Position numbers and translations under genes: made by a program. The notes under the pieces are model-generated. The model worked only from the letters and a program-made list of their open reading frames with translations, did not search any database and had not been told where the DNA came from. A stretch of 64,000 nucleotides of DNA from Frateuria_A sp035944355. Lineage in GTDB: Bacteria; Pseudomonadota; Gammaproteobacteria; Xanthomonadales; Rhodanobacteraceae. The DNA lies in contig NZ_DASZBH010000009.1 of the NCBI RefSeq assembly GCF_035944355.1, positions 152,919-216,918 of the forward strand. The letters run 5' to 3'. Every line of letters starts with the position of its first letter. Within the stretch, counting starts at the first letter, position 1. This document shows, piece after piece, positions 38,795 through 47,181 of the stretch.

Positions 38795-39657
38795 TGAAGA
38801 CCGCACTGGCTAAGCAGTTCATGGCCAGGCTCGGCATGGCGGGCGCGATCGCGTCCGCCATGCTTTTTGCCGTCCCGGTCCTGGCGCAGGACTCCCGCCT
38901 GAGCCTCGCCGACCGCGTGTCGCGGCTCGAGCAGCAGGCGCAGGCGCAGAACCAGGGCGGCACCGGCATGGTCAACCAGGTGCAGCAACTGCAGGCGCAG
39001 GTGCAGCAGCTGCAGGGCCAGGTCGAGGAACTGCAGCATCAGCTGCAGGATATGCAGGACAAGAGCAAGGCGCAGTACGTCGACCTCGATTCGCGGCTGG
39101 GCCGCCTCGAGGGCAAGGGCGCCGGCACGAATACTCCCGCCGCGGGCCCAGGCGCTCCCGCTTCATCCGGCTCGGCCGCCAAGGTGCCGGCGCCGGCCAC
39201 TGGGGCGCCGTCGACGGCCGCCGCGCCCGCCAGCGCGGGCAGCGCACCCGCCGCGGCTCCCGATGCCGCCTCGCAGGCCGCCTACGACGCCGCCTTCAAG
39301 GCGCTGCGTGCGGGCGACTACGCCCAGGCCTCGCGCGGCTTCCGTGGCTTCATCCAGCAGTACCCGGACAACAGCCTCACGCCCAACGCCTGGTATTGGC
39401 TGGGCGAGTCGTACTACGTGACCATGAACTACCCGGTGGCGCTGGAGGCCTTCCAGCGGCTGCTCTCGCAGTTCCCGCAGAGCGAGAAGGCGCCCGACGC
39501 GCTGCTCAAGGTCGGCTACAGCCAGCTCGAGCTCAAGCAGACCGACGCCGGCAAGGCCACGCTGCAATCGGTCACCAGCAAATACCCCAGTTCCCGCGCC
39601 GCCAGCCTGGCGCAGGAACGCCTGCGCCGACTGCAGCTGCAATCGGCGATCCGCTGA
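38794..39657 (+). CDS. cpoB: Cell division coordinator CpoB (YbgF)
   Basis: 287 residues: signal peptide (cleavage near LAQD), a trimeric coiled coil rich in Gln/Leu (about 35-85, VQQLQAQVQQLQGQVEELQ), an Ala/Pro linker (about 105-155), then three TPR motifs (YDAAFKALRAGDYAQASRGF; NAWYWLGESYYVTMNYPVAL; PDALLKVGYSQLELKQTDAG). It couples PBP1B to the Tol machinery in E. coli. Downstream of pal as in E. coli. Confidence 0.93.
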   Translation: MKTALAKQFMARLGMAGAIASAMLFAVPVLAQDSRLSLADRVSRLEQQAQAQNQGGTGMVNQVQQLQAQVQQLQGQVEELQHQLQDMQDKSKAQYVDLDSRLGRLEGKGAGTNTPAAGPGAPASSGSAAKVPAPATGAPSTAAAPASAGSAPAAAPDAASQAAYDAAFKALRAGDYAQASRGFRGFIQQYPDNSLTPNAWYWLGESYYVTMNYPVALEAFQRLLSQFPQSEKAPDALLKVGYSQLELKQTDAGKATLQSVTSKYPSSRAASLAQERLRRLQLQSAIR

Positions 39658-39664
39658 GGCGGTC

Positions 39665-40351
39665 GTGAGCAGTACCGACGCGGGCATGGCGCCCGTCGTG
39701 CCGATGCCGGCCGAGCGCCTGCGCATCACCGAGATCTTCCATTCGATCCAGGGCGAAGCCGACGCGATCGGCTGGCCCACCGTGTTCGTGCGCCTGACCG
39801 GCTGCCCGCTGCGCTGCGTCTGGTGCGATACCGAGTATTCCTTCCACGGCGGCCAGTGGCACGACATCGACGACATCCTCGCCGAGGTGGCACGGCACGG
39901 CGCGCGCCACGTCTGCGTGACCGGCGGCGAGCCGTTGGCGCAGAAGCGCTGCCTGATCCTGCTGCGACGGCTGTGCGACGCCGGCTACGAGGTGTCGCTG
40001 GAAACCTCCGGCGCGCTGGACGTGTCCGCCGTCGATCCGCGCGTGCGCAAGGTGATGGACCTGAAGGCGCCCGATTCGGGCGAATGCGCGCGCAACCTGT
40101 GGGCCAATCTCGACCACTTGTCGCCGCACGACCAGTTAAAGATCGTGATCGCCAGCCATGCCGATTACGAATGGGCGCGCGGCGTGGTCGCCGAGCACGC
40201 GCTGGAGCGGCGCTGCATGGTGCTGTTCTCGCCGGTACACGGCGCGGTGCAGCCGCGCGAGCTGGCCGAATGGATCCTCCAAGACCGCCTGCCTGTGCGC
40301 TTCCAGCTCCAGTTGCACAAGCTGCTCTGGAACGACGCGCCGGGCCACTGA
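39665..40351 (+). CDS. queE: 7-carboxy-7-deazaguanine synthase
   Basis: 228 residues. It has the radical SAM cysteines C47, C51, C54 in LTGCPLRCVWCDTE (CxxxCxxC), plus VTGGEPLAQKRCL. It makes CDG from CPH4 in queuosine and archaeosine-like base synthesis. GTG start at 39665 with an in-frame ATG at 39686 as alternative. It lies 8 bases after cpoB and is followed by queC. Confidence 0.93.
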   Translation: MSSTDAGMAPVVPMPAERLRITEIFHSIQGEADAIGWPTVFVRLTGCPLRCVWCDTEYSFHGGQWHDIDDILAEVARHGARHVCVTGGEPLAQKRCLILLRRLCDAGYEVSLETSGALDVSAVDPRVRKVMDLKAPDSGECARNLWANLDHLSPHDQLKIVIASHADYEWARGVVAEHALERRCMVLFSPVHGAVQPRELAEWILQDRLPVRFQLQLHKLLWNDAPGH

Positions 40352-40492
40352 GATCGCTTCTTCTGCCGATGGGCGGGCTGTGCCTTCATCGCACCTGTCC
40401 AAGCTCGAGGCGGGAATCGCCATACGCGCCGTGGCCTGTGCCGCCGCGAGCGCCTTCCGGCCGGTGACCGGCCGCATGCAAGGAACCGTTTC

Positions 40493-41182
40493 ATGTCCCA
40501 TACCAACCCACGCAAGGCCGTCGTGCTCGTTTCCGGCGGCATGGACTCGGCCGTCACCCTCGCCATCGCGCGCGAGCAGGGCTTCACCGTGCACGCGCTC
40601 AGCGTCGCCTACGGCCAGCGCCACGGCTCCGAGCTGGAAGCGGCCGGGCGCGTCGCCCGCACGCTCGGCGCGGCCGAGCACAAGACCGTGCAGGTCGACC
40701 TGCGCAGCATCGGCGGCTCGGCGCTCACCGCCGACATCGACGTACCGACCGATTCGGCCGACGGCGGCGAGGGGATTCCCGTCACCTACGTGCCCGCGCG
40801 CAACACCATCATGCTGTCGATCGCGCTGGGCTGGGCCGAAGTGCTCGGCGCCAGCGACATCTTCTGCGGCGTCAACGCGGTCGACTATTCCGGCTACCCC
40901 GATTGCCGGACTGCCTTCATCGAGGCCTTCGAGCGGCTGGCCAACGTCGCCACCAAGGCCGGCGTCGAAGGCGCGTCCTTGCGCATCCATGCGCCGCTGA
41001 TGCACATGAGCAAGGCCGACATCGCACGCGAGGGCGGGCGCCTGGGCGTGGATTTCGCGCAGACGGTGAGCTGCTACCAAGCCGATCCGCAAGGCCGCGC
41101 CTGCGGCCACTGCGATGCCTGCCGCCTGCGTGCCGAGGGCTTCCGCGCCGCCGGGCTCGCCGATCCGACCCGCTACGCCTGA
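40493..41182 (+). CDS. queC: 7-cyano-7-deazaguanine synthase (preQ0 synthase)
   Basis: 229 residues: SGGMDSAVTLAIA (PP-loop, about 14-26), VPARNTIMLSIALGWAE, and the zinc-binding run CYQADPQGRACGHCDACRLR near the C-terminus. Converts CDG to preQ0 with ATP and ammonia. The 141-base gap from queE holds a GGCCGGTGACCGGCC hairpin and no preQ1 riboswitch that I can recognise. Start MSHTNPRKAVVLVSGG at 40493. Confidence 0.94.
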   Translation: MSHTNPRKAVVLVSGGMDSAVTLAIAREQGFTVHALSVAYGQRHGSELEAAGRVARTLGAAEHKTVQVDLRSIGGSALTADIDVPTDSADGGEGIPVTYVPARNTIMLSIALGWAEVLGASDIFCGVNAVDYSGYPDCRTAFIEAFERLANVATKAGVEGASLRIHAPLMHMSKADIAREGGRLGVDFAQTVSCYQADPQGRACGHCDACRLRAEGFRAAGLADPTRYA

Positions 41183-41221
41183 TCGCGGGCGCCGAAGCGC
41201 CGGCGTGCACCGCCGGTTTGC

Positions 41222-41250
41222 TTGTGCCATCGCGTACCAGCCCATAAAAT
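41222..41250 (+). promoter_or_regulatory. Promoter of tRNA-Lys
   Basis: -35 TTGTGC (41222-41227) and -10 TAAAAT (41245-41250) with a 17-base spacer, 18 bases before the mature tRNA 5' end. The -10 is followed by the CGCCCG block seen at aspS and yebC. Confidence 0.6.
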
Positions 41251-41267
41251 CGCCCGTCCGCCTCGAT

Positions 41268-41343
41268 GGGTCGTTAGCTCAGTTGGTAGAGCAGTAGACT
41301 TTTAATCTATTGGTCCCGGGTTCGAGTCCCGGACGACCCACCA
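41268..41343 (+). tRNA. tRNA-Lys (anticodon TTT)
   Basis: 76 bases with all arms: acceptor GGGTCGT paired with ACGACCC, D-arm GCTC...GAGC, anticodon loop CTTTTAA (anticodon TTT, Lys), TTCGAGTC T-loop, and an encoded CCA at 41341-41343. Located after queC, as tRNA-Lys follows the tol-pal cluster in E. coli. Confidence 0.97.
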
Positions 41344-41349
41344 TCCCGA

Positions 41350-41374
41350 CCCGCGAGTCTCGCGGGTTTTTTTT
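41350..41374 (+). terminator. Rho-independent terminator of tRNA-Lys
   Basis: CCCGCGA, GTC loop, TCGCGGG (7-bp perfect stem, 41350-41366) followed by eight T residues (41367-41374). The best intrinsic terminator in the window. Confidence 0.9.
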
Positions 41375-41450
41375 CGCCCGCAGGCCAACGCTTGCCACGC
41401 GCGCGCGCGGGCGCGAAGCTGCGTTCTTTGCGGCGACGAAGAGGTGGCAT

Positions 41451-42470
41451 GTGGACTGGGTGGATCTGCGCAGCGACACGGTGACCAGGCCCACGCCTGC
41501 CATGCGCGCATCGATGCTCGACGCTCCGGTGGGCGACGACGTCTACGGCGAAGACCCGACCGTCAACGCGCTGCAGCAGCGCGTGGCCGCCGACCTCGGC
41601 TTCGAGGCGGCGCTGTTCGTGCCCAGCGGCACGCAGTCCAACCTGCTGGCGCTGATGTCGCACTGCGAACGCGGCGACGAATACATCGTCGGCATGGACG
41701 CGCACACCTACAAGTTCGAAGGCGGCGGTGCCGCCGTGCTCGGTTCGATCCAGCCGCAGCCGATCGTGCAGGACGCCGACGGCAGACTGCCGCTGGACCG
41801 CGTGGAGGCGGCGATCAAGCCGGTCGATCCGCATTTCGCCCGCACGCGCCTGCTCGCGCTGGAGAACACCTGGCACGGCCGCGTGCTGCCGATGGATTAC
41901 CTGCGCGCCGCGCACGACTTCGCCCGCGAGCGGGGCCTCGCCCTGCACCTGGACGGCGCGCGGCTGTACAACGCGGCGGTGGCCTGCGGCGTGCCCGCGG
42001 GCGAGATCACCCGCTACTTCGACAGCGTGTCGGTGTGCCTTTCCAAGGGGCTGGGTGCGCCGGTCGGATCGGTGCTGGCCGGTTCGGCCGCGCTGATCGA
42101 CAAGGCGCGGCGCTGGCGCAAGGTCGCCGGCGGCGGCTGGCGCCAGGCCGGCATGCTCGCAGCGGCGGGCCTGCATGCGCTCGACCATCATGTCGCGCGG
42201 TTGGCGCAGGACCATGCGCGCGCCGCGCGACTGGCCGCGCAGCTGGCGGAACTGCCGGGCCTGCGGCTGCTCGGCCAGCACACCAACATGGTCTTCGTCG
42301 AAGTGCCGGCCGAACGCCTGCGCGAACTGGATGTCCACCTGCGCGAGGCCGGCGTCCGCATCAGCATCGGCTACCTGCCCACGCTGCGGCTGGTCACCCA
42401 CCTGGACGTGGACGACGACGGCGTGGCCCGCACGGTGGCGGCGTTCGCCGCGTTCTTCGCGCGCGCGTGA
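41451..42470 (+). CDS. ltaE: Low-specificity L-threonine aldolase
   Basis: 339 residues from GTG 41451 (MDWVDLRSDTVTRPTPAMRA), preceded by GAGG. PLP-binding region: HLDGARLYNAAVACGV and VSVCLSKGLGAPVGSVLAG with the Schiff-base Lys near residue 200. Cleaves L-threonine or allo-threonine to glycine and acetaldehyde. A nearby ATG is out of frame. Convergent with phaZ. Confidence 0.92.
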   Translation: MDWVDLRSDTVTRPTPAMRASMLDAPVGDDVYGEDPTVNALQQRVAADLGFEAALFVPSGTQSNLLALMSHCERGDEYIVGMDAHTYKFEGGGAAVLGSIQPQPIVQDADGRLPLDRVEAAIKPVDPHFARTRLLALENTWHGRVLPMDYLRAAHDFARERGLALHLDGARLYNAAVACGVPAGEITRYFDSVSVCLSKGLGAPVGSVLAGSAALIDKARRWRKVAGGGWRQAGMLAAAGLHALDHHVARLAQDHARAARLAAQLAELPGLRLLGQHTNMVFVEVPAERLRELDVHLREAGVRISIGYLPTLRLVTHLDVDDDGVARTVAAFAAFFARA

Positions 42471-42510
42471 GGCCGCTCGCCGACCGGCCCTTGCGGTATC
42501 CACGTCCTGA

Positions 42511-42538
42511 TCCTTCCCCGCGAACGCGGCGGGAAGGA
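42511..42538. terminator. Hairpin between convergent ltaE and phaZ
   Basis: TCCTTCCC (42511-42518) and GGGAAGGA (42531-42538) form a perfect 8-bp stem with an inner CGCG..CGCG. It stands between the two gene ends and could serve as a two-way terminator. A related CGCGTTCGCGGGGAAGGA block occurs at about 51802-51819. Confidence 0.5.
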
Positions 42539-42557
42539 CCAGGGCCGCGGCTGGCGA

Positions 42558-43808
42558 TCAGCCGGCGCGTTGGGCCGTGCGGATGAAGTCGCGCACCTGC
42601 GGGTAGACGATCTCGCGCCAGCGGCGGCCGCTGAAGATGCCGTAGTGGCCGGCGCCCTCGATCACCCTGTGCGCGTGCCGTTCGGCCGGGATGCCGGTGC
42701 ACAGCCCGTGCGCCGCCCCGGTCTGGCCCAGGCCCGAGATGTCGTCCAGTTCACCCTCGATGGTGAGCAGCGCGCTGCGCGTGATGGCGCCGGGGTTCAC
42801 CCGCTCGCCGGCGACGTCCCACAGCCCTCGCGGCAACAGGAACTGCTGGAACACGGTACGGATGGTGTCCAGGTAGTAGCCGGCCGGCATGTCCAGCACG
42901 GCGTTGTACTCGTCGTAGAAGCGCCGGTGCGCCTCGGCGTCGTCCAGGTCGCCGCGCAGCAGGTCGAGATAGAAGTCCCAATGCGACGAGAGGTGGCGGC
43001 CCGGGTTCATCGCGATGAAGCCCGCGTGCTGCAGGAAGCCCGGATACACCTTGCGGCCGCGCCCGGGGTAGTTGGCCGGCACCGTGTGGATCAGGTTCGA
43101 TTCGAACCAGGACAGCGGCTGCTGGGTGGCCAGGTCGTTGACGCTGGTCGGGCTCTGGCGCGGGTCGATCGGTCCGCCCATCATCACCAGGCTGCGGGGC
43201 GTCTCCTCGCCGCGCGCGGCCATCAGGGAAACCGCCGCCAGCACCGGCACGGTCGGCTGGCACACCGAAATCACGTGCAGCTCGCGCGCGCCGATGTGGC
43301 GGATGAACTGTTCCACGTAGCCGACGTAGTCGTCCAGACGGAACATGCCTGCCTCGGCCGGCACCATGCGCGCGTCGATCCAATCGGTGACGTAGACCTT
43401 GTGGTCGCGCAGCAGCGTGCGGACGGTATCGCGCAGCAAAGTGGCGTGATGGCCCGAAAGCGGCGCCACCACCAGCACCACCGGCTGGCCGCGCATCGCT
43501 TCGAGGGTGGCCGGGTCGTCGCTGAAGCGCTTGAAGCGCTTCAACTGGCAGAACGGCAGTTCGAGCGCGGTCTGCTCCACCACCGCCACGGTCTGCCCGT
43601 GCGCCTGGATCTCATGGATGCCGAAGACGGGCTTCTCGTATTCCTTGCCCAGCCGGTACAAAAGTTCGCAGCCGGCGGCCCAGCGCGCGGCGCCGGGCAA
43701 CTGCGCCAGCAGGCTGCCTGGTTCGTTGAACATCTTCGCGCTGGCTTGCGCGAAGTAGCTCATCGGGCCCATGAAGGCGCGTTGCCACTCGTGGAGTTGG
43801 TAGAGCAT
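42558..43808 (-). CDS. phaZ: Intracellular polyhydroxyalkanoate depolymerase
   Basis: 416 residues, MLYQLHEWQRAFMGPMSYFA start, typical of the i-PHA depolymerase family. The nucleophile elbow reads HVISVCQPTVPVLAA, with Cys in place of lipase Ser, as in the Ralstonia enzyme. VVLVVAPLSGHHATLLRDTV and EGAGHYGIFSGRRWRE (His) are visible. It degrades stored PHA granules. No PHA synthase is in the window. Confidence 0.9.
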   Translation of the reverse strand: MLYQLHEWQRAFMGPMSYFAQASAKMFNEPGSLLAQLPGAARWAAGCELLYRLGKEYEKPVFGIHEIQAHGQTVAVVEQTALELPFCQLKRFKRFSDDPATLEAMRGQPVVLVVAPLSGHHATLLRDTVRTLLRDHKVYVTDWIDARMVPAEAGMFRLDDYVGYVEQFIRHIGARELHVISVCQPTVPVLAAVSLMAARGEETPRSLVMMGGPIDPRQSPTSVNDLATQQPLSWFESNLIHTVPANYPGRGRKVYPGFLQHAGFIAMNPGRHLSSHWDFYLDLLRGDLDDAEAHRRFYDEYNAVLDMPAGYYLDTIRTVFQQFLLPRGLWDVAGERVNPGAITRSALLTIEGELDDISGLGQTGAAHGLCTGIPAERHAHRVIEGAGHYGIFSGRRWREIVYPQVRDFIRTAQRAG

Positions 43809-43939
43809 GGGAAGTCGGCTGCCGTCGAAAAGCCGAGTCTAGTGGCTTCGCGCAAGAATTGCTGCAGTGCCGCATGGTGTCGGCGCGGGGGCAGGGCGAC
43901 GCACAGCCCAGCGGCGGCGCATAGCAGCCGGTCGCGCCG

Positions 43940-44683
43940 TCATCCGTCGCGCCGGCACACCAGCAGCACCTCGTCCACGCCGGCGTCATCGGCAAGACCC
44001 TCGCGCCAGCGCAGCGGCTTCTGGAACCTGAGCCCCAGCGGCATGAACACCCGGTTGTACCACCACATCGCGCGTTCGCGCCGGTGGATCAGATACCACT
44101 GGCCGAGCTCGAGCAGGCGCGAGGACTTCGGCTGCATGCCGTAGACCGCGCTGCGCTCGAGGGTGAAGCCGTGCGCCGCGAGCCGCGCGCGGATGCCCGC
44201 CGGCTCGTAGCGCCGGCAATGCCCCACGAACTCGTCGAAGGCGGTCCACGCCTCCGGATGCAGCGGCACCGACAGCAGCAGCGTCGCGCCCGGCGCGGCC
44301 ACGCGCGCAAGCTCGCGCAGGGCGCCCTCGTCGTCGGCCACGTGCTCGAGGATGTCGAACGCGCACACCAGGTCGAACCGTGCGTCGGCGCAGGGCAGGG
44401 CGCCGATCATGCCGTGCATGGCGTCGGCGCCGCGGGCGCGCAGCTGGCGCAGGGCCGCATGGCTCAGGTCGACGAAGCAGGTGCCTTCCAGCGGCAGCCG
44501 CGGGCGCAGGCCGGGCGCCACCTCCAGCCGGCGCGGCGCGGCCGCGGTCAGTTCATGCACCAAGGGCCAGGTGTTGAAGCGTTGCGGCTCGACCAGCCGC
44601 GCCTGCGCCCACAGCGCCTCGTAGAAGTCGCGGTTGGCGCGCAGCAGTTCAGCGTCGTCACGCCGCGGCGAGAGGCTCTCCAT
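43940..44683 (-). CDS. Class I SAM-dependent methyltransferase
   Basis: 247 residues from ATG 44683 (MESLSPRRDDAELLRANRDF). Methyltransf_11-like: RLEVAPGLRPRLPLEGTCFV as motif I (with P and R in the glycine positions), then FDLVCAFDILEHVADDEGAL and GATLLLSVPLHPEAW. The odd motif I may lower cofactor binding or reflect a subfamily. Substrate unknown. Downstream of the RDD gene on the same strand. Confidence 0.84.
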   Translation of the reverse strand: MESLSPRRDDAELLRANRDFYEALWAQARLVEPQRFNTWPLVHELTAAAPRRLEVAPGLRPRLPLEGTCFVDLSHAALRQLRARGADAMHGMIGALPCADARFDLVCAFDILEHVADDEGALRELARVAAPGATLLLSVPLHPEAWTAFDEFVGHCRRYEPAGIRARLAAHGFTLERSAVYGMQPKSSRLLELGQWYLIHRRERAMWWYNRVFMPLGLRFQKPLRWREGLADDAGVDEVLLVCRRDG

Positions 44684-44726
44684 GCCGACCTTGTACAGCA
44701 AGCACGGCCGTGGCGGAGTGAAGCGC

Positions 44727-45221
44727 TCAGCCGATCCTGAGCTCGGTCCCGGCGGCCATGTCGTGCAGGGCGCGGCGCCGTGGATCGACCAGCGCCGGCG
44801 CGAACCACAGCGCCCACCCGGCCACCACCGCCCACGCGGCGATGCGCAATCCGAGCCACGGCGCGAGCGCCAGCAGCAGCAGCGGCAGCGCCGCGACGAC
44901 CACCCGCCGCAAGGCCTGGGTCCAAGCGAGCCTGCCATCGCCGGCCGCGACCAGGCGGACATGCCAGGGCCGCATGCCCAGCGTCTGCCCGCCGCGCAGC
45001 CAGGAAACCACGAAGTAGGCACCCACCACCAGCGCCTGCAAGGGCTGGTACCACCAGGCGATCGCGGTGTGCGCGCCGGTCTGGATCAACCGCCCGCCGG
45101 TGGCGAGCTGGCAGACCAGGCCCACCACCATCACGATCGCCACCACCGCGAGCAGGTCGTAGACCAGCGCGGTCAGGCGCCGCCAGAGCGGGCAGGGAGC
45201 GGAGGCGTGTGCTGGACTCAT
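44727..45221 (-). CDS. RDD-family membrane protein
   Basis: 164 residues with three hydrophobic helices. The RDD-type segment (LWRRLTALVYDLLAVVAIVM), SWLRGGQTLGMRPWHVRLV and DPRRRALHDMAAGT are visible. Function of the family is largely unknown; some members exchange ions. Start MSPAHASAPCP at 45221. Divergent from xerD. Confidence 0.85.
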   Translation of the reverse strand: MSPAHASAPCPLWRRLTALVYDLLAVVAIVMVVGLVCQLATGGRLIQTGAHTAIAWWYQPLQALVVGAYFVVSWLRGGQTLGMRPWHVRLVAAGDGRLAWTQALRRVVVAALPLLLLALAPWLGLRIAAWAVVAGWALWFAPALVDPRRRALHDMAAGTELRIG

Positions 45222-45267
45222 CGGGTTTTCGCTTGCGCCCGCCGCAGCGGGCGGCGAGCATCGGTGC

Positions 45268-46179
45268 ATGCAGGGAAAGAACGCAAGTATCACCCAAGCC
45301 GACCAGCAGAGCATTGCCGCCTTCCTGGAGCGCGTGTGGTCGGAGGATGGCCTGGCCGACCGCACCCTCCAGGCTTACCGGCAGGACCTGGAAGGGCTGG
45401 CGCGCTGGCTCGCCGTGCGCGGACGCGGCCTGCATACGGCGCGGCGGGAGGACCTGTCCGCCTACCACGGCGGCCAGCGCGCCGCGGTGCGCTCGATGGC
45501 GCGTCGCCAGTCGGCCTTTCGCCGCTTCTACGGCCAGCTGGCGCGCGACATGCCCGGCTTCGAGGACCCGACCCTGCTGATCGAGCGTCCCCGCATGCCG
45601 CGCAGCCTGCCCAAGGCGCTGGCCGAGCGCGAGGTCGAGGCGCTGCTGGCCGCGCCTGACCTGGCCACCACGCTGGGCGTGCGCGACCGCGCGATGCTGG
45701 AACTGATGTACGCCTCGGGCCTGCGCGTGTCCGAGCTGGTGGAGCTGCCGCTGGCCGCGCTCAACCTGCGCCAGGGCGTGCTGCGGATCACCGGCAAGGG
45801 CGGCAAGGACCGGCTGGTGCCGGTCGGTGAAGTGGCGCTGGAGCGCATCGAGGCCTATCTGGCCCAGGCGCGGCCGGCGCTGGCCAAGGGTCGCCAGCCC
45901 GCGGCGCTGTTCCTGAGCCAGCGCGGCGAGGGCATGACCCGGCAGATGTTCTGGGTTCTGGTCAAGCGCCACGCGTTGTCGGTCGGCATCGAGTCGAAGC
46001 GGATCTCCCCGCACGTGCTGCGGCACTCCTTCGCCACCCACCTGCTCAACCACGGCGCCGACCTGCGCGCGCTGCAGCTGCTGCTGGGCCATGCTTCGCT
46101 GAGCACCACGCAGATCTACACGCTGGTGGCGAAAGAAGGGCTCAAGCGCCTGCACGCGCAACATCATCCGCGCGGCTGA
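45268..46179 (+). CDS. xerD: Tyrosine recombinase XerD
   Basis: 303 residues. The SAM-like N-domain precedes the catalytic residues: Arg153 in ASGLRVSELVEL, Lys in ITGKGGKDRLVP, HVLRHSFATHLL (His249, Arg252), LGHASLSTTQIYT (His275, Tyr about 284). XerCD resolves chromosome dimers at dif. Upstream of dsbC, as in E. coli. No dif-like site is visible in this window. Confidence 0.95.
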   Translation: MQGKNASITQADQQSIAAFLERVWSEDGLADRTLQAYRQDLEGLARWLAVRGRGLHTARREDLSAYHGGQRAAVRSMARRQSAFRRFYGQLARDMPGFEDPTLLIERPRMPRSLPKALAEREVEALLAAPDLATTLGVRDRAMLELMYASGLRVSELVELPLAALNLRQGVLRITGKGGKDRLVPVGEVALERIEAYLAQARPALAKGRQPAALFLSQRGEGMTRQMFWVLVKRHALSVGIESKRISPHVLRHSFATHLLNHGADLRALQLLLGHASLSTTQIYTLVAKEGLKRLHAQHHPRG

Positions 46180-46310
46180 GGCGCCCTCGCCCTGGCGTCG
46201 CGGCCGCCCACCCGCTCCTATTTCGGTGATCCACGCAGGGGCCTGCCTCACGTCCCCTGTGCAAGAATTCCGGTTTCATCGCCGCCTTCTCCGCGGCCGC
46301 GAGGTCTCCG

Positions 46311-47087
46311 ATGTTCAAGAAGTTGTCTTTCGCATTGCTCGCAGGCGCCTTCGCACTGGCTGCCTGTGCCGCCGATAACCAGAACGGCGCGGGCGCCACG
46401 GCCAAGCCGGCGGCCGAGCAGGTGGTGCGCGCGGCGCTGCAGAAGCTCGCGCCCGGCGTGCAGATCGACTCCATCGCGCCGGCGCCGATGCCGGGCTTCT
46501 ACCAGGTCATCGGCTCGGGCCAGTTGGTCTACGTCAGCACCGACGGCAAGTACATGCTCAACGGCGACCTGGTCGACCTGGGCAGCCGGCGCAACCTGAG
46601 CGAGCGGGCCTGGGCCGACTTCCGCAAGGGCGAGCTGGCCAAGGTGCCCGCCGCCCAGCGCATCGTATTCGCGCCGCCGCACCCGAAGTACACCGTCACC
46701 GTGTTCTCCGACGTCAACTGCGGCTACTGCCGCATGTTCCATTCGCACATCGCCCAGCTCAATGCCGAAGGCATCGCGGTCGAGTACCTGGCCTGGCCCC
46801 GCGAAGGCGTCACCACCACCGCCGGCAACCCGACGGACACCTATAGCGAGATGGTGTCGGTCTGGTGCGCCGCCGACCGCAAGGCCGCGTTCACCGCCGC
46901 CAAGCAGGGCAAGCAGCCCAAGCCGGCACAGTGCGCCAATCCGGTCAAGGACGAGTTCGACCTGGGCGTGCGGCTGGGGGTCACCGGCACCCCCACCATA
47001 CTGGGCCCCGACGGCATGGTGCTGGGCGGCTACGTGCCGCCGGACAAGCTGCTCCAGCTGCTGCAGCAGGGCGACAAGGGCGGCTGA
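46311..47087 (+). CDS. dsbC: DsbC-like thiol:disulfide interchange protein
   Basis: 258 residues. It has an N-terminal dimerisation domain and a thioredoxin domain with FSDVNCGYCRMFHSHI (Cys137, Cys140; CGYC as in DsbC) and the cis-Pro loop GVTGTPTILGPDG. The second Cys pair (VWCAADRK and PAQCANPVK) is also family-like. It isomerises wrong disulfides in the periplasm. The signal peptide LLAGAFALAACAADNQ has an LAAC lipobox (Cys19), so it may be lipid-anchored, unlike E. coli DsbC. Confidence 0.92.
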   Translation: MFKKLSFALLAGAFALAACAADNQNGAGATAKPAAEQVVRAALQKLAPGVQIDSIAPAPMPGFYQVIGSGQLVYVSTDGKYMLNGDLVDLGSRRNLSERAWADFRKGELAKVPAAQRIVFAPPHPKYTVTVFSDVNCGYCRMFHSHIAQLNAEGIAVEYLAWPREGVTTTAGNPTDTYSEMVSVWCAADRKAAFTAAKQGKQPKPAQCANPVKDEFDLGVRLGVTGTPTILGPDGMVLGGYVPPDKLLQLLQQGDKGG

Positions 47088-47142
47088 GCCCGCTGGCGGC
47101 GCCCGTTCGGGGCGGGTCGACGGGCCGCCCGGCGGCATCGGG

Positions 47143-47148
47143 TAGAAT
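47143..47148 (+). promoter_or_regulatory. -10-like TAGAAT upstream of purL
   Basis: TAGAAT 39 bases before the purL ATG. No good -35 at standard spacing. The preceding gap includes inverted GC-rich sequence. No PurR box that I can recognise. Confidence 0.35.
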
Positions 47149-47181
47149 AGGCGTCTTCCTTCCCGCGCCGAATTCCCCCGC

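Noticed and set aside
40352..40492. preQ1 riboswitch before queC
   Set aside because: No A-rich tail or pseudoknot pattern is visible; only a short GC hairpin.
41268..41374. tRNA-Lys as an integration site for a mobile island
   Set aside because: No repeat of the tRNA 3' end and no integrase downstream; ltaE is an ordinary chromosomal gene.
45268..46179. XerD gene as the integron integrase
   Set aside because: It lacks the extra IntI helix region and is 16 kb from the attC sites; the xerD-dsbC context is that of the housekeeping recombinase.
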